From Burkholderiales bacterium UBA4615 (GTDB lineage: Bacteria > Pseudomonadota > Gammaproteobacteria > Burkholderiales > Burkholderiaceae_E), in NCBI GenBank assembly GCA_002386465.1, contig DGIT01000055.1, forward strand, positions 26,590 to 46,686: 20,097 nt of DNA. Reading direction: 5' to 3'. Made by a program: the position numbers and the translations under genes. This document shows, one piece after another, positions 8,120-15,137 of the stretch. Numbering within the stretch: the stretch's first letter is position 1; every line of letters begins with the position of its first letter. Under the pieces are notes generated by a model. That model worked only from the letters and a program-made list of their open reading frames with translations, was not told the origin of the DNA and did not search any database.

Positions 8120-9060
8120 TCCGCCGCCGCGAAGCGATACTGCTCGGATCAGTGCTGTTGCTGGCGGCCTTGCCCTGGCTTGGGGGCACTTATGCGTTGC
8201 GGCTGGGTACGTTTGCCTGCATGTATGCAGTCATGGCCGTTTCCTGGAACGTGATCGGTGGCCTCTCAGGCTATCCGTCGTTTGCCACGGGCGCGTTCTT
8301 CGGACTGGGCGCCTATGCGGGTGGCGTGCTCCTTGCCAAAGGAGGCGGGCTCGTCGGTGCCTTGATGCTCTCGGGCTCCCTGGCCTTTGCCGGCGCCATG
8401 CTCCTGGGGGTGGTTCTGCTGCGGCTCAAGGGCCACTACTTTGCTGTGGCCAGTCTGGCCGTGGCCGAGGTCCTGCGTGAGCTGGCCAACACCTCAACGG
8501 ACCTCACCGGCGGCGGCATGGGCCTGAACATTCCGCTGTCGCTGGGCGGCGGTGCAGGCCCTGAGAGCGAAGCCTCATTTTTCTTTCTGGCGATGTGGGC
8601 GCTGCTGATGGTGACGCTTGCATGCGTGTTGTGGATCGAACGCTCCAAGCTGGGCTTCGGTCTGCAATGTATCCGGCAAAACGAGTCAGCCGCCGACATG
8701 ATCGGCGTCAACGCCACACTCTACAAAAGCCTGGCCTTTGCTTTTTCCGGTGTCTTCGTCGCCATGGCGGGCACGCTGTACGCGGGATGGGTGCACTACA
8801 TTGAACCCGCCGACGTGTTCGATGTGCTGTTTGCGGTCAAGCCGATCGTCATGGCCCTGCTGGGCGGGTTGGGGTCCACAGTGGGCGCGGTGCTGGGCGC
8901 GTTCACTTTCCTTGCGATTGAGGAGACGGTCTGGCGCAACTCGCTGTCGATTCACACAGGCCTGCTGGGTTTGCTGGTGGTTGTGCTGCTGCTCTTTTTG
9001 CCTCAGGGCCTGGTGTCGATCGGCAAGCGCTTGCGCAGCCTTGGGGTGCGCCGTGTCTGA
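8116..9060 (+). CDS. livM: LivM-type branched-chain ABC transporter permease
   Basis: The second permease subunit, 314 residues, hydrophobic with about nine membrane segments. The LivM-type motifs are YAVMAVSWNVIGGLSGYPSF near the start, LKGHYFAVASLAVAEVLREL in the middle, and the coupling segment LLGGLGSTVGAVLGAFTFL near the C-terminus. The ATG overlaps the livH stop (ATGA), which implies translational coupling. The 3' end overlaps livG by 8 nt. A charged MIRRRE start gives the expected cytoplasmic N-terminus. Confidence 0.92.
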   Translation: MIRRREAILLGSVLLLAALPWLGGTYALRLGTFACMYAVMAVSWNVIGGLSGYPSFATGAFFGLGAYAGGVLLAKGGGLVGALMLSGSLAFAGAMLLGVVLLRLKGHYFAVASLAVAEVLRELANTSTDLTGGGMGLNIPLSLGGGAGPESEASFFFLAMWALLMVTLACVLWIERSKLGFGLQCIRQNESAADMIGVNATLYKSLAFAFSGVFVAMAGTLYAGWVHYIEPADVFDVLFAVKPIVMALLGGLGSTVGAVLGAFTFLAIEETVWRNSLSIHTGLLGLLVVVLLLFLPQGLVSIGKRLRSLGVRRV

Positions 9061-9811
9061 ACTGCTGAAAATCGAGTCCGTCTCGCGCCGTTTCGGCGGT
9101 CTGCAGGCGCTCCAGGATGTCTCACTTTCCGTGGGCACCGGCGAAGTCCTGGGGCTGATCGGCCCCAATGGTGCAGGCAAGACCACGCTGGTCAATGTCA
9201 TCGCAGGCGTGCACCACGCGAGCGCGGGGCGGGTGATCTTCGAAGGACGTGACATTACGCGGTTTCGTCCCTACCAGACTGCGCGTTCGGGCATTGCGCG
9301 CACGTTCCAGATCGTCCAGCCGTTTCCGGAGTTCACCGTCCTCGACAACGTGGCGGCTGCAGCGCTTTTTTCACGCAGTGGGTTGAGCTTGAACGATGCG
9401 CGCCGTGCGGCACGCGAACAACTGGAATTCGTTGGTCTGATGGATCTGGCCGACAGGCCGGCTGCGAGTCTGACGCTGGCCATGCGCAAACGACTGGAAC
9501 TGGCCAAGGCACTGGCGATGAACCCGCGCCTGCTGTGTCTGGATGAGGTCAACGCAGGTCTGAATTCGGCCGAAGTGGAGCAGGCGATGACGCTCATCCG
9601 ACGCATTGCACAGTCGGGTGTCACCATTGTCCTGATTGAGCACCTCATGAAGGTGGTGATGGCAGTGTGCTCGCGCATCGTCGTGCTGCAGCATGGGGCG
9701 CTCATTGCAGAAGGGGCACCCGCCGACATTGTGGCCAACCCGCGTGTGGTTGAAGCCTATCTCGGCAAGAAGTACGCCCAGACTGCTCAGACCGCCCGGA
9801 GCGCGCCATGA
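9053..9811 (+). CDS. livG: LivG-type ABC transporter ATP-binding protein
   Basis: One of two ATPase subunits, 252 residues. Walker A is GPNGAGKTT (37-45), the Q-loop region is ARTFQIVQPFPEFTVLDN (about 82-99), Walker B is LLCLDE (160-165) and the switch His is in LIEHLMK (about H198). The signature segment is LTLAMRKRLEL (140-150), with no LSGGQ-like glycine, and Walker B is followed by DEVNAGLN rather than DEPxAGLN. Related LivG-like proteins with DEVMAGLN exist, so this is a subfamily trait, not clear decay. The start is GTG 9053, inside the end of livM, giving the family-standard N-terminus SELLKIESVSRRFGG. It overlaps livF by 4 nt. Confidence 0.93.
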   Translation: MSELLKIESVSRRFGGLQALQDVSLSVGTGEVLGLIGPNGAGKTTLVNVIAGVHHASAGRVIFEGRDITRFRPYQTARSGIARTFQIVQPFPEFTVLDNVAAAALFSRSGLSLNDARRAAREQLEFVGLMDLADRPAASLTLAMRKRLELAKALAMNPRLLCLDEVNAGLNSAEVEQAMTLIRRIAQSGVTIVLIEHLMKVVMAVCSRIVVLQHGALIAEGAPADIVANPRVVEAYLGKKYAQTAQTARSAP

Positions 9812-10566
9812 GCGTGCCGACCAACGCCGCTGCGCCCCCGCGTCCCGAGTTGTTGCGCATCGAGGCGGTGCAATCCGGCTATGGTGAAGTCACCGTCCTG
9901 TGGGGCGTGGATCTGGTCGTGCGAGAAGGCGACATCACGGCGCTGATCGGCTCCAACGGCGCCGGCAAGTCCACCCTGATGCGCACGGTATCCGGTCTTG
10001 TCCGCACCCGCGCCGGCCGACTGCTGTGGCGCGGTCAGGACATCGGGCAGCGCGACCCGGCGCAGATGCTCGGCATGGGAGTGGCGCTGGTGCCCGAGGG
10101 CCGTCGCTTGTTCGGGGCCATGTCGGTCGAGGACAATCTGATGATGGGCGCCTATCTCCGACGTGCACCGCGCGCCGACTTGCAGCACGACCTCGACCAG
10201 ATCTACACCTTGTTCCCGCGGCTCAAGGAGCGCAGAGCGCAAGCGGCGGGCACCATGTCGGGTGGCGAGCAGCAGATGTGTGCCATTGGGCGCGGCCTGA
10301 TGAGCGCGCCTCGATTGCTGATGATCGATGAGTTGTCGCTGGGCTTGTCGCCCCTGCTGGTCGAACAGCTGGTTGAGGCTCTGACCGTGCTCAATCGCGA
10401 GGGGCTGACAATCGTCGTGGTCGAGCAGGATGTGGTGACTGCACTGGAGCTCTCCGACAACGCCTATGTGATGGATACCGGACGTATTGTTCGCAACGGC
10501 CCGAGCGCTGAGTTACTGAACGACCCGGCTGTCCGACAGGCCTACCTGGGCGCTTTGGCGCATTGA
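9808..10566 (+). CDS. livF: LivF-type ABC transporter ATP-binding protein
   Basis: The second ATPase subunit, 252 residues, assembling with LivG on the LivH/LivM permeases. Walker A is GSNGAGKST (48-56), the LivF-type segment VALVPEGRRLFGAMSVEDNL is at 92-111, the signature is MSGGEQQM (150-157), and Walker B is LLMIDELSLGL (170-180). The usual switch His is replaced by Gln in VVVEQDV (about Q207), which is normal for LivF. ATG 9808 overlaps the livG stop (ATGA). About 15 extra N-terminal residues precede the first beta strand. The deaminase-like gene follows 22 nt later. Confidence 0.94.
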   Translation: MSVPTNAAAPPRPELLRIEAVQSGYGEVTVLWGVDLVVREGDITALIGSNGAGKSTLMRTVSGLVRTRAGRLLWRGQDIGQRDPAQMLGMGVALVPEGRRLFGAMSVEDNLMMGAYLRRAPRADLQHDLDQIYTLFPRLKERRAQAAGTMSGGEQQMCAIGRGLMSAPRLLMIDELSLGLSPLLVEQLVEALTVLNREGLTIVVVEQDVVTALELSDNAYVMDTGRIVRNGPSAELLNDPAVRQAYLGALAH

Positions 10567-10588
10567 CCCCGATTGCAAGGAGATCATG

Positions 10589-11341
10589 ATGACCACGCGT
10601 ATGTTGTCTGCTGGCGGCTACCGCTTCATTCCGGCCGTGTCGCAATACTCGGGTGGCGTGGCGGCCGAACCGGGTTTTCGCATTGAGCGGGTGCGCTTTT
10701 CACGTGTCGTGCCGCTTGCCGCAGGGTTTGCCGCCATTGAGGCGCATCTGGCGGCCATCGGACGCCCCAACGCAGCGTTTTGTGCCTGTGAGCTGCGCTC
10801 GCCTGCGCCGTTCACCGAAGACGGCTTTCGTGCCTTCAATGCGATCTACATCACGACCCTGCAGCGCTGGGGCCTGATGGATGGGACGGTGAATCCGGTG
10901 GCGCGCAGTAATGTCTGCCCCGAGATTTCTCCGCCGGCTGAGCCCGGCTTTTTTGCCTTCAGCTACACCGTGCCCGATGCTTCTGCGGCGCCGAGCTTCA
11001 TCGTGGCGGGCAGCGCAGAATCCGAAGAGGGCAAGGGCGACTACCGCGACAATCTGGTGGCGCGCGGCGACACCTCGCCGCAGGGCCTTCGAACGAAGGC
11101 GCGCTGGGTGCTGGGCGAGATGGAGCGACGCATGGCTGCACTGGGATTCGACTGGTCCTCAGCCACTGCCACGCAGGTCTACACCGTGCATGATTTTCAT
11201 CCTTTCCTTAGTGACGAGCTGGTGCGTCGCGGCGCCATGCCCGGTGGCGTGACCTGGCACTTCAATCGCCCGCCGGTGCAGGAGCTTGAGTTCGAGATGG
11301 ATTGTCGCGGGGTGGACTGCGAGCGCGTGCTCAAGGGATAG
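10589..11341 (+). CDS. CnbZ-like protein, putative 2-aminomuconate-type deaminase
   Basis: From memory, this 250-residue protein resembles CnbZ, the 2-amino-5-chloromuconate deaminase of Comamonas chloronitrobenzene degradation. The resemblance includes YRFIPAVSQYSGGVAAEPGF (11-30), AFCACELRSPAPFTEDGFRAFN (63-84), NPVARSNVCPE (102-112), GDTSPQGLR (160-168), and TATQVYTVHDFHPFLSDE (193-210). The C-terminal part recalls RidA/YjgF-like folds. Such enzymes release ammonia from enamine or imine acids, but the substrate here is unknown and no aminophenol-pathway genes are in view. ATG 10589 is chosen over 10586 because GGAG (10579-10582) is 6 nt rather than 3 nt away. It is the last gene of the liv operon. 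The stop lies in a 12-bp tandem repeat. It has no signal peptide, so it should be cytosolic. Confidence 0.65.
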   Translation: MTTRMLSAGGYRFIPAVSQYSGGVAAEPGFRIERVRFSRVVPLAAGFAAIEAHLAAIGRPNAAFCACELRSPAPFTEDGFRAFNAIYITTLQRWGLMDGTVNPVARSNVCPEISPPAEPGFFAFSYTVPDASAAPSFIVAGSAESEEGKGDYRDNLVARGDTSPQGLRTKARWVLGEMERRMAALGFDWSSATATQVYTVHDFHPFLSDELVRRGAMPGGVTWHFNRPPVQELEFEMDCRGVDCERVLKG

Positions 11342-11364
11342 CTCAAGGGATAGCTCAAGGGATA
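11329..11364 (+). repeat. Three tandem copies of a 12-bp unit carrying the stop codon
   Basis: GCTCAAGGGATA occurs three times without gaps (11329-11340, 11341-11352, 11353-11364). Read in the frame of the upstream gene, each copy encodes Leu-Lys-Gly followed by a stop: TAG, TAG, then TAA. The first copy supplies the real end of the CnbZ-like protein, so the duplication created three in-frame stops in a row. Confidence 0.95.
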
Positions 11365-11402
11365 AGGTCTGCCCTGAGGGACTCAGCCGCACTGCTTGCT
11401 GC

Positions 11403-11921
11403 TTATTTTTCTCGATAAGGCCGTTCTGCACACGCCAGAACCGATTGCTGAGTCGGATTGTCCTTGTAGGCCACCAGCATCGGGGCATCACCGTTTCGGG
11501 CGCGCCGTGACTCAGGGAAGGTGCTTCCAAAGCGCTGCTGAATCACCTTGCGCGCGGTGGCAAGCGGGACATCGAAGACCACGCCGTGATAGTCCCAGGT
11601 GCCCGGTACGAATAGCTTGACGACTGGCAAGCCGAACAGGGTGTCCCGCACATTGAAGTAATAGAGGCCTTCCTCTTCCCGGTAAGGCTTCAGTGCGCGC
11701 TGAGAAAAGTAAGGATGGATCGGCGTGGCGGTATCCCAGGGCGCGTAATAGAAGTTGCCGAACTGGCATTGCTTGACCCGTGCAAAGAGCGTATCGAGCG
11801 TGACGGTCTGTGCCGCACCTGGCGCCGCGATCGCGTGCGATATGGCAAACCCTTGCGCCATGATCGTTACGACCGCCAGCGTCACCCGCCTCAGAGTCCC
11901 TCCAAGCGACTGCACAGCCAT
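11403..11921 (-). CDS. Exported protein of unknown function
   Basis: I do not recognise this family. The 172 residues begin with a Sec-type signal peptide: RR at 11-12, a hydrophobic stretch 13-30, and a likely cleavage after AIA or AIAA (30-33). The mature part is about 140 residues, rich in aromatics (FGNFYYAPWDTATPIHPYF, EEGLYYFNVRDTLFGLPV, VPGTWDYHGVVFDVPL). It has two cysteines (52 and 164) that could form one disulfide in the periplasm. ATG 11921 is chosen because a strong AAGGAGG lies 6 nt upstream; longer in-frame starts have no ribosome site and would bury the signal. It converges with the CnbZ-like gene and is divergent from the cupin trio. It is probably soluble and periplasmic. 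Confidence 0.8.
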   Translation of the reverse strand: MAVQSLGGTLRRVTLAVVTIMAQGFAISHAIAAPGAAQTVTLDTLFARVKQCQFGNFYYAPWDTATPIHPYFSQRALKPYREEEGLYYFNVRDTLFGLPVVKLFVPGTWDYHGVVFDVPLATARKVIQQRFGSTFPESRRARNGDAPMLVAYKDNPTQQSVLACAERPYREK

Positions 11922-11971
11922 GCGCGGCCTCCTTGCCATGAACGTTGATTGAGCCTTCAGTCTAGCCCGTT

Positions 11972-12016
11972 GAGGTCGCATTGCCCCCGCCATTGACCTC
12001 CGGCTCCTGTGATAAA
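11972..12016 (+). promoter_or_regulatory. Possible promoter and inverted repeat before the cupin gene
   Basis: An extended -10-like TGTGATAAA lies at 12008-12016, about 30 nt before the cupin start. GAGGTC (11972-11977) and GACCTC (11995-12000) form a 6-bp inverted repeat with a 17-nt spacer just upstream. No clear -35 is seen. The 125-bp gap separates divergent genes, so regulatory sites are expected, but this assignment is weak. Confidence 0.3.
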
Positions 12017-12046
12017 AGGTTGGAATCTGAGTACGGAGAAATGCTG

Positions 12047-12322
12047 ATGCAAGCCACCGCCCACCTGCAGGTCGATAACGATCGGGTCATTGTCACGGAA
12101 TGGCGCTTCGCCCCGGGTGCCGAGACGGGACATCATGTGCATGGCCACGACTACGTGGTTGTGCCCCTCACCACCGGTATCTTGCGGCTGGTCGAGCCCA
12201 CAGGAACACGCGATGTCCAACTGACGGCAGGCGTGTCCTATGCACGGCAGGCAGGCGTGGCGCATAACGTCATCAATGCCAACGACTACCCCTTCAGCTT
12301 CATCGAAATCGAGGTGAAGTGA
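12047..12322 (+). CDS. Small single-domain cupin protein
   Basis: A 91-residue cupin_2 barrel with the metal-site motif GHHVHGHDYVVVPLTTG (28-44): H30, H32 and D35, with a later H73 in AGVAHNVIN. These positions match the usual cupin HxHx(n)E...H metal ligands, with Asp in place of Glu. The activity is unknown; such proteins bind a divalent metal and a small ligand, or act as enzymes or isomerases. ATG 12047 has GGAG 8 nt upstream; ATG 12041 is too close (2 nt) but is only two codons away. It is first in a trio: the LprI-like gene starts one base after its stop. No signal is seen, so it is cytosolic. Confidence 0.85.
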   Translation: MQATAHLQVDNDRVIVTEWRFAPGAETGHHVHGHDYVVVPLTTGILRLVEPTGTRDVQLTAGVSYARQAGVAHNVINANDYPFSFIEIEVK

Positions 12323-12323
12323 G

Positions 12324-12749
12324 ATGCGCGCGGCTGCAGCCCAGTTGATGCTGGCAATCGCAGTCGTGCCGGCTGTCGCATCAGCGGCCGATCCCTGCGC
12401 CACACAGGCCAATACGATCGAGATCAACGAATGCCTGGCCGCGACCCACGCCGCGCGCGACAAGGCGCTCAATGCGGCCTATCAGGATCTGCTCAAACGC
12501 CTGGCGCCCGCGGACCGTTTTGATACCACCGACTATCCACGGGCCCGCAAGCATCTGGTCGATGCGCAGCGGGCCTGGATCAGCTTTCGGGACAATGACT
12601 GCAAGGGGCGTCTGGTGCTCTATGAAACCGGCACCATTCGCGGTGCGGTCTACGCCGGCTGCCTGATCGAGCATACCGAGCAACGCACCCGTGCCTTGCA
12701 GGCCTGGACCGGTGCGCACGGCGAGCGCCCCCCATCGGAGCCCAAATGA
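12324..12749 (+). CDS. LprI-like (DUF1311) periplasmic protein
   Basis: A 141-residue exported protein with a signal peptide (residues 1-21, cleavage after VASA) and a lysozyme-inhibitor LprI-like domain. The domain shows DPCATQ, IEINECLAATHAARDKALNAAYQDLL, the AQRAWISFRDNDC motif (81-93), and GCLIEHTEQRTRAL. Four cysteines (25, 37, 93, 113) sit at the positions that form two disulfides in the family. LprI of Mycobacterium inhibits lysozyme, but most proteins with this domain are uncharacterised, so lysozyme inhibition here is only possible. Its ATG is one base after the cupin stop, and its stop overlaps the start of the next gene (ATGA). A purine-rich GAGGTGAAG precedes the start. Confidence 0.87.
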   Translation: MRAAAAQLMLAIAVVPAVASAADPCATQANTIEINECLAATHAARDKALNAAYQDLLKRLAPADRFDTTDYPRARKHLVDAQRAWISFRDNDCKGRLVLYETGTIRGAVYAGCLIEHTEQRTRALQAWTGAHGERPPSEPK

Positions 12750-13351
12750 TCATTGATTCGCTCGACGCATTGCGCGCCCTCTATGGTCCGGCCAAGGAAC
12801 GTGCGCTGCGCAAACAGCTGCCTGCATTGGATGTGCATGGCATGCGCTTCGTGTCGCTCTCACCTTTCGTGGTGCTTTCAAGCCAGGGCCACGATGGTCT
12901 GCTGGATGCCTCGCCGCGCGGTGGGGATCCGGGCTTCGTGCTGGCGGCCGATCCGCACACCCTGCTGATCCCCGATGCATCAGGAAACAACCGCCTCGAT
13001 ACCCTGCAGAACATTGTGCACACGGCAAGACTGGGGCTGCTGTTCATGATTCCGGGCGTGGACGAAACCCTGCGCGTGAATGGCACGGCGCGCCTGACCA
13101 CCGATGCCGCCTGCCTGGCGCGCTTTGCGGGTCGCGAGCGTGCCCCGCGTCTGGTGATTGAAGTAAGCGTGACCGAAGCCTACCTGCATTGTGCCAAGGC
13201 CTTCATGCGCTCCAGGCTCTGGTCAGCCGAAGCGCAGGTGCCGCGCAGTGTTCTACCGACCATGGGGCAGATGTTGCGCGACCAGATCGGCGATGCCGTG
13301 CCCGTCGAATCTCAGGAAGATATGCTCGCTCGCTATCGGGCCGAGCTGTAG
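12746..13351 (+). CDS. FMN-dependent PPOX-type flavoprotein (MSMEG_1061/DR2398-like family)
   Basis: A 201-residue protein of the pyridoxamine-5'-phosphate-oxidase-like split barrel. Family landmarks are VVLSSQGHDGLLDASPRGGDPGFV, TLLIPDASGNNRLDTLQNI (a probable FMN phosphate-binding region), GLLFMIPGVDETLRVNGTARL, and EAYLHCAKAFMRSRLW. Such proteins bind FMN and probably act as reductases or oxidases on small molecules; no substrate can be assigned. The ATG overlaps the LprI-like stop by 4 nt, so it is translationally coupled as the last gene of the cupin trio. It is cytosolic with no signal. The convergent VWA gene ends 49 bp downstream, and no clear terminator is seen there. Confidence 0.87.
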   Translation: MIIDSLDALRALYGPAKERALRKQLPALDVHGMRFVSLSPFVVLSSQGHDGLLDASPRGGDPGFVLAADPHTLLIPDASGNNRLDTLQNIVHTARLGLLFMIPGVDETLRVNGTARLTTDAACLARFAGRERAPRLVIEVSVTEAYLHCAKAFMRSRLWSAEAQVPRSVLPTMGQMLRDQIGDAVPVESQEDMLARYRAEL

Positions 13352-13400
13352 CCGCCGGGTGGTTGAGCCGGACGCTGTTGCGCGGTCGCTGTTGCAAGGT

Positions 13401-14450
13401 TCAGCCGGTTCGCCCGAACCAGCGCAGTGACAGCAGCATCGCGAGCGCAGCCAGCACGGCTGCGCCCAGACTGAAGAGGGCCGTGACCTCGGTTTCTCGA
13501 CGCTCCATCACGAAGCGTGAATTGAGCTCTTCATACACCTTGCGCAGATCGGCCCCGGTGGCGGCATGAAAGTATTCGCCGCGGGTCATGGCGGCGACGG
13601 CTTTGAGGCTGTCTTCGTCCAGACGCACATAGGCTGACCAGCCATCGCCGCCAATGGTGGCCCCTTCCTTGGTGCCGAATCCGACCGTGAACACGCGTAC
13701 ACCGCGGTCGGCCACCATCTTGGCGATCTCCAGCGGATCGGGGCCGGTGGTGCGCCGTCCATCCGACAGCAGCACGATCACCCCGGCGTTGTAGGAACCC
13801 GGCTTGACCGGCGCGGGTGGGGGGCGTGCCGTGGCGGGTGCATCGATGGCTCGGCCCCGGCCACCACTGCCGTCGTTGGATTGCCCCAGGACCACGGCGC
13901 CCACATCGATGCCCTCATCGGGAAACAGCGTGGCCAGCGACACCAGCAGGGCGCTACCGGTGGCTGTGCCGCGCTGCAGCTGGAACCGGTCAATCGCGGC
14001 ATTCAGTTCGTCATTGCTGTCGGTGGGTGGCTGCACCAATTGCGCCGAGCCGCCGAACGACACGATGCCAATGCGCGAGCGCGGCGGATGGTCGCCAATG
14101 AATGACTTGGCCGCCGCCTGCGCTGCGGTGATGCGATCGGGCTGCACGTCCGTGGCACGCATGCTCAGCGACACGTCGATGGTCAGAATGATCGTCTGGA
14201 ATTGCGAGGGCAGGGTGACCATGGCGCTGGGCCGGGCTGCGGCCAGCAGCGCTGCAAGGAATGCGCCCAGGAGCAGTGCGGGCGGCACATGTCGGCGCCA
14301 TGGGGTGGAGGGCCCCAGCGCTTCGCGCACCAGTTCGATGTTCGAGTAGCCGATCGCGGTCCGGCGACGGCGCAGCAGCCAGACATAAGCCGCGACGCAC
14401 GCGGGCAGTGCCAGCAGCAGCCAAAGCATCTTGGGCCACAGGAAAGACAT
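13401..14450 (-). CDS. BatA-like membrane protein with von Willebrand factor A domain
   Basis: A 349-residue inner-membrane protein. It has an N-terminal BatA-type segment (FLWPKMLWLLLALPACVAAYVWLL, 3-26), a second membrane helix (about 55-72), a VWA domain (85-300) and a C-terminal helix (321-344). The metal-site (MIDAS) residues are complete: D92, S94, S96 in DVSLSMRATD, T162/T164, and D230 in LLSDGRRTTGPD. A Gly/Pro-rich loop at about 189-220 looks inserted. BatA proteins usually sit in a moxR-DUF58-batA-batB cluster of poorly known envelope function; none of those partners is here. ATG 14450 matches the family N-terminus; GGAG is 11 nt upstream, somewhat far. It is divergent from the thioesterase gene. 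Confidence 0.85.
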   Translation of the reverse strand: MSFLWPKMLWLLLALPACVAAYVWLLRRRRTAIGYSNIELVREALGPSTPWRRHVPPALLLGAFLAALLAAARPSAMVTLPSQFQTIILTIDVSLSMRATDVQPDRITAAQAAAKSFIGDHPPRSRIGIVSFGGSAQLVQPPTDSNDELNAAIDRFQLQRGTATGSALLVSLATLFPDEGIDVGAVVLGQSNDGSGGRGRAIDAPATARPPPAPVKPGSYNAGVIVLLSDGRRTTGPDPLEIAKMVADRGVRVFTVGFGTKEGATIGGDGWSAYVRLDEDSLKAVAAMTRGEYFHAATGADLRKVYEELNSRFVMERRETEVTALFSLGAAVLAALAMLLSLRWFGRTG

Positions 14451-14540
14451 CGACGAACAGTCTCCGAAGAAGCGGCATGCGCCGGCGCACAGCATGCGGA
14501 TCGGGCCGGGAACGGCTGAGTCCCGATTCCGCCTGATGGC

Positions 14541-14568
14541 TTTATAGCATCCGATGTGTGGCGGATGC
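14541..14568. promoter_or_regulatory. Inverted repeat beside a minus-strand -10 in a divergent promoter region
   Basis: GCATCCG (14547-14553) and CGGATGC (14562-14568) are perfect 7-bp arms with an 8-nt spacer. They sit directly upstream of a minus-strand TATAAA (complement of 14541-14546), a plausible -10 for the VWA gene. On the plus strand a TACAGT (14575-14580) could serve the thioesterase gene. The site lies between the divergent genes where an operator is expected. No regulator is identified. A TGCGCCGGCGCA palindrome (14478-14489) in the same gap may be chance. Confidence 0.45.
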
Positions 14569-14650
14569 GACGGGTACAGTACGCTTATCCGGCAGTGCGG
14601 CAACGGTCCAGGTCATGCACTGCATTCACCACGACCAGGAGACCTTGCCC

Positions 14651-15055
14651 ATGCTCGATGCTGCCCGGATTCAATCCATGCTCGATCCACTGTTGCCCGG
14701 ACTGCTCGGCATCCGGTTCACTCAGGTGGATGCCGACAAGGTTGTCGCTACGCTCACCGTGCGCCCTGAGCTGTGCACCGCCGGTGGCATCCTGCATGGT
14801 GGCTCCATGATGGCCTTTGCCGATACCCTGGGTGCGGTGGGGACCGTGGTCAATCTGCCCGAAGGCGCCCGCACCACGACGGTGGAGTCATCGACCAAGT
14901 TTCTGGCCTCTGCGCAGGTGGGGACGACCGTCACAGCCGAGTGCACCGCCTTTCACAAGGGGCGCACGACCATGGTCTGGCAGACCCTTATCCGTAACGA
15001 AAAGGGCAAGCTGTGCGCGGTGGTGACCCAGACGCAACTGGTGATGACTGCCTGA
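14651..15055 (+). CDS. PaaI-family hotdog thioesterase
   Basis: A 134-residue hotdog-fold protein of the PaaI type, which hydrolyses acyl-CoA or aryl-CoA thioesters in the cytosol. The active-site segment is LCTAGGILHGGSMMAFADTLGA (41-62): H49, G50, G51 and the acidic D58. Then come TTTVESSTKFLASAQVGTTVTAECTAFHKGRTT and the terminal strand AVVTQTQLVM. The start at ATG 14651 has AGGAG 9 nt upstream; longer in-frame starts lack family similarity. It leads a plus-strand run that ends in a crotonase, so it may serve acyl-CoA turnover. The substrate is unknown. Confidence 0.88.
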   Translation: MLDAARIQSMLDPLLPGLLGIRFTQVDADKVVATLTVRPELCTAGGILHGGSMMAFADTLGAVGTVVNLPEGARTTTVESSTKFLASAQVGTTVTAECTAFHKGRTTMVWQTLIRNEKGKLCAVVTQTQLVMTA

Positions 15056-15137
15056 ATTCGCACAAGGCCGATGCAAGCAGGCCACGACGCACGACCCGTA
15101 ATGGGTTAATGTGCCGCTTTGACGGGGAATCGACGAC

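Noticed and set aside
11374..11386. CTGAG-GGA-CTCAG hairpin after the CnbZ-like gene as a terminator
   Set aside because: Five-bp stem, 3-nt loop and no T-run; could be chance.
13405..13420. GGTTCGCCCGAACC palindrome near the end of the VWA gene as a terminator
   Set aside because: It lies within the coding sequence for the last residues (FGRTG) and has almost no loop.
14451..14603. 51-residue N-terminal extension of the VWA protein
   Set aside because: It has no similarity to BatA-like proteins and would place a Cys/Arg-rich segment ahead of the first membrane helix; it also runs through the divergent promoter region.
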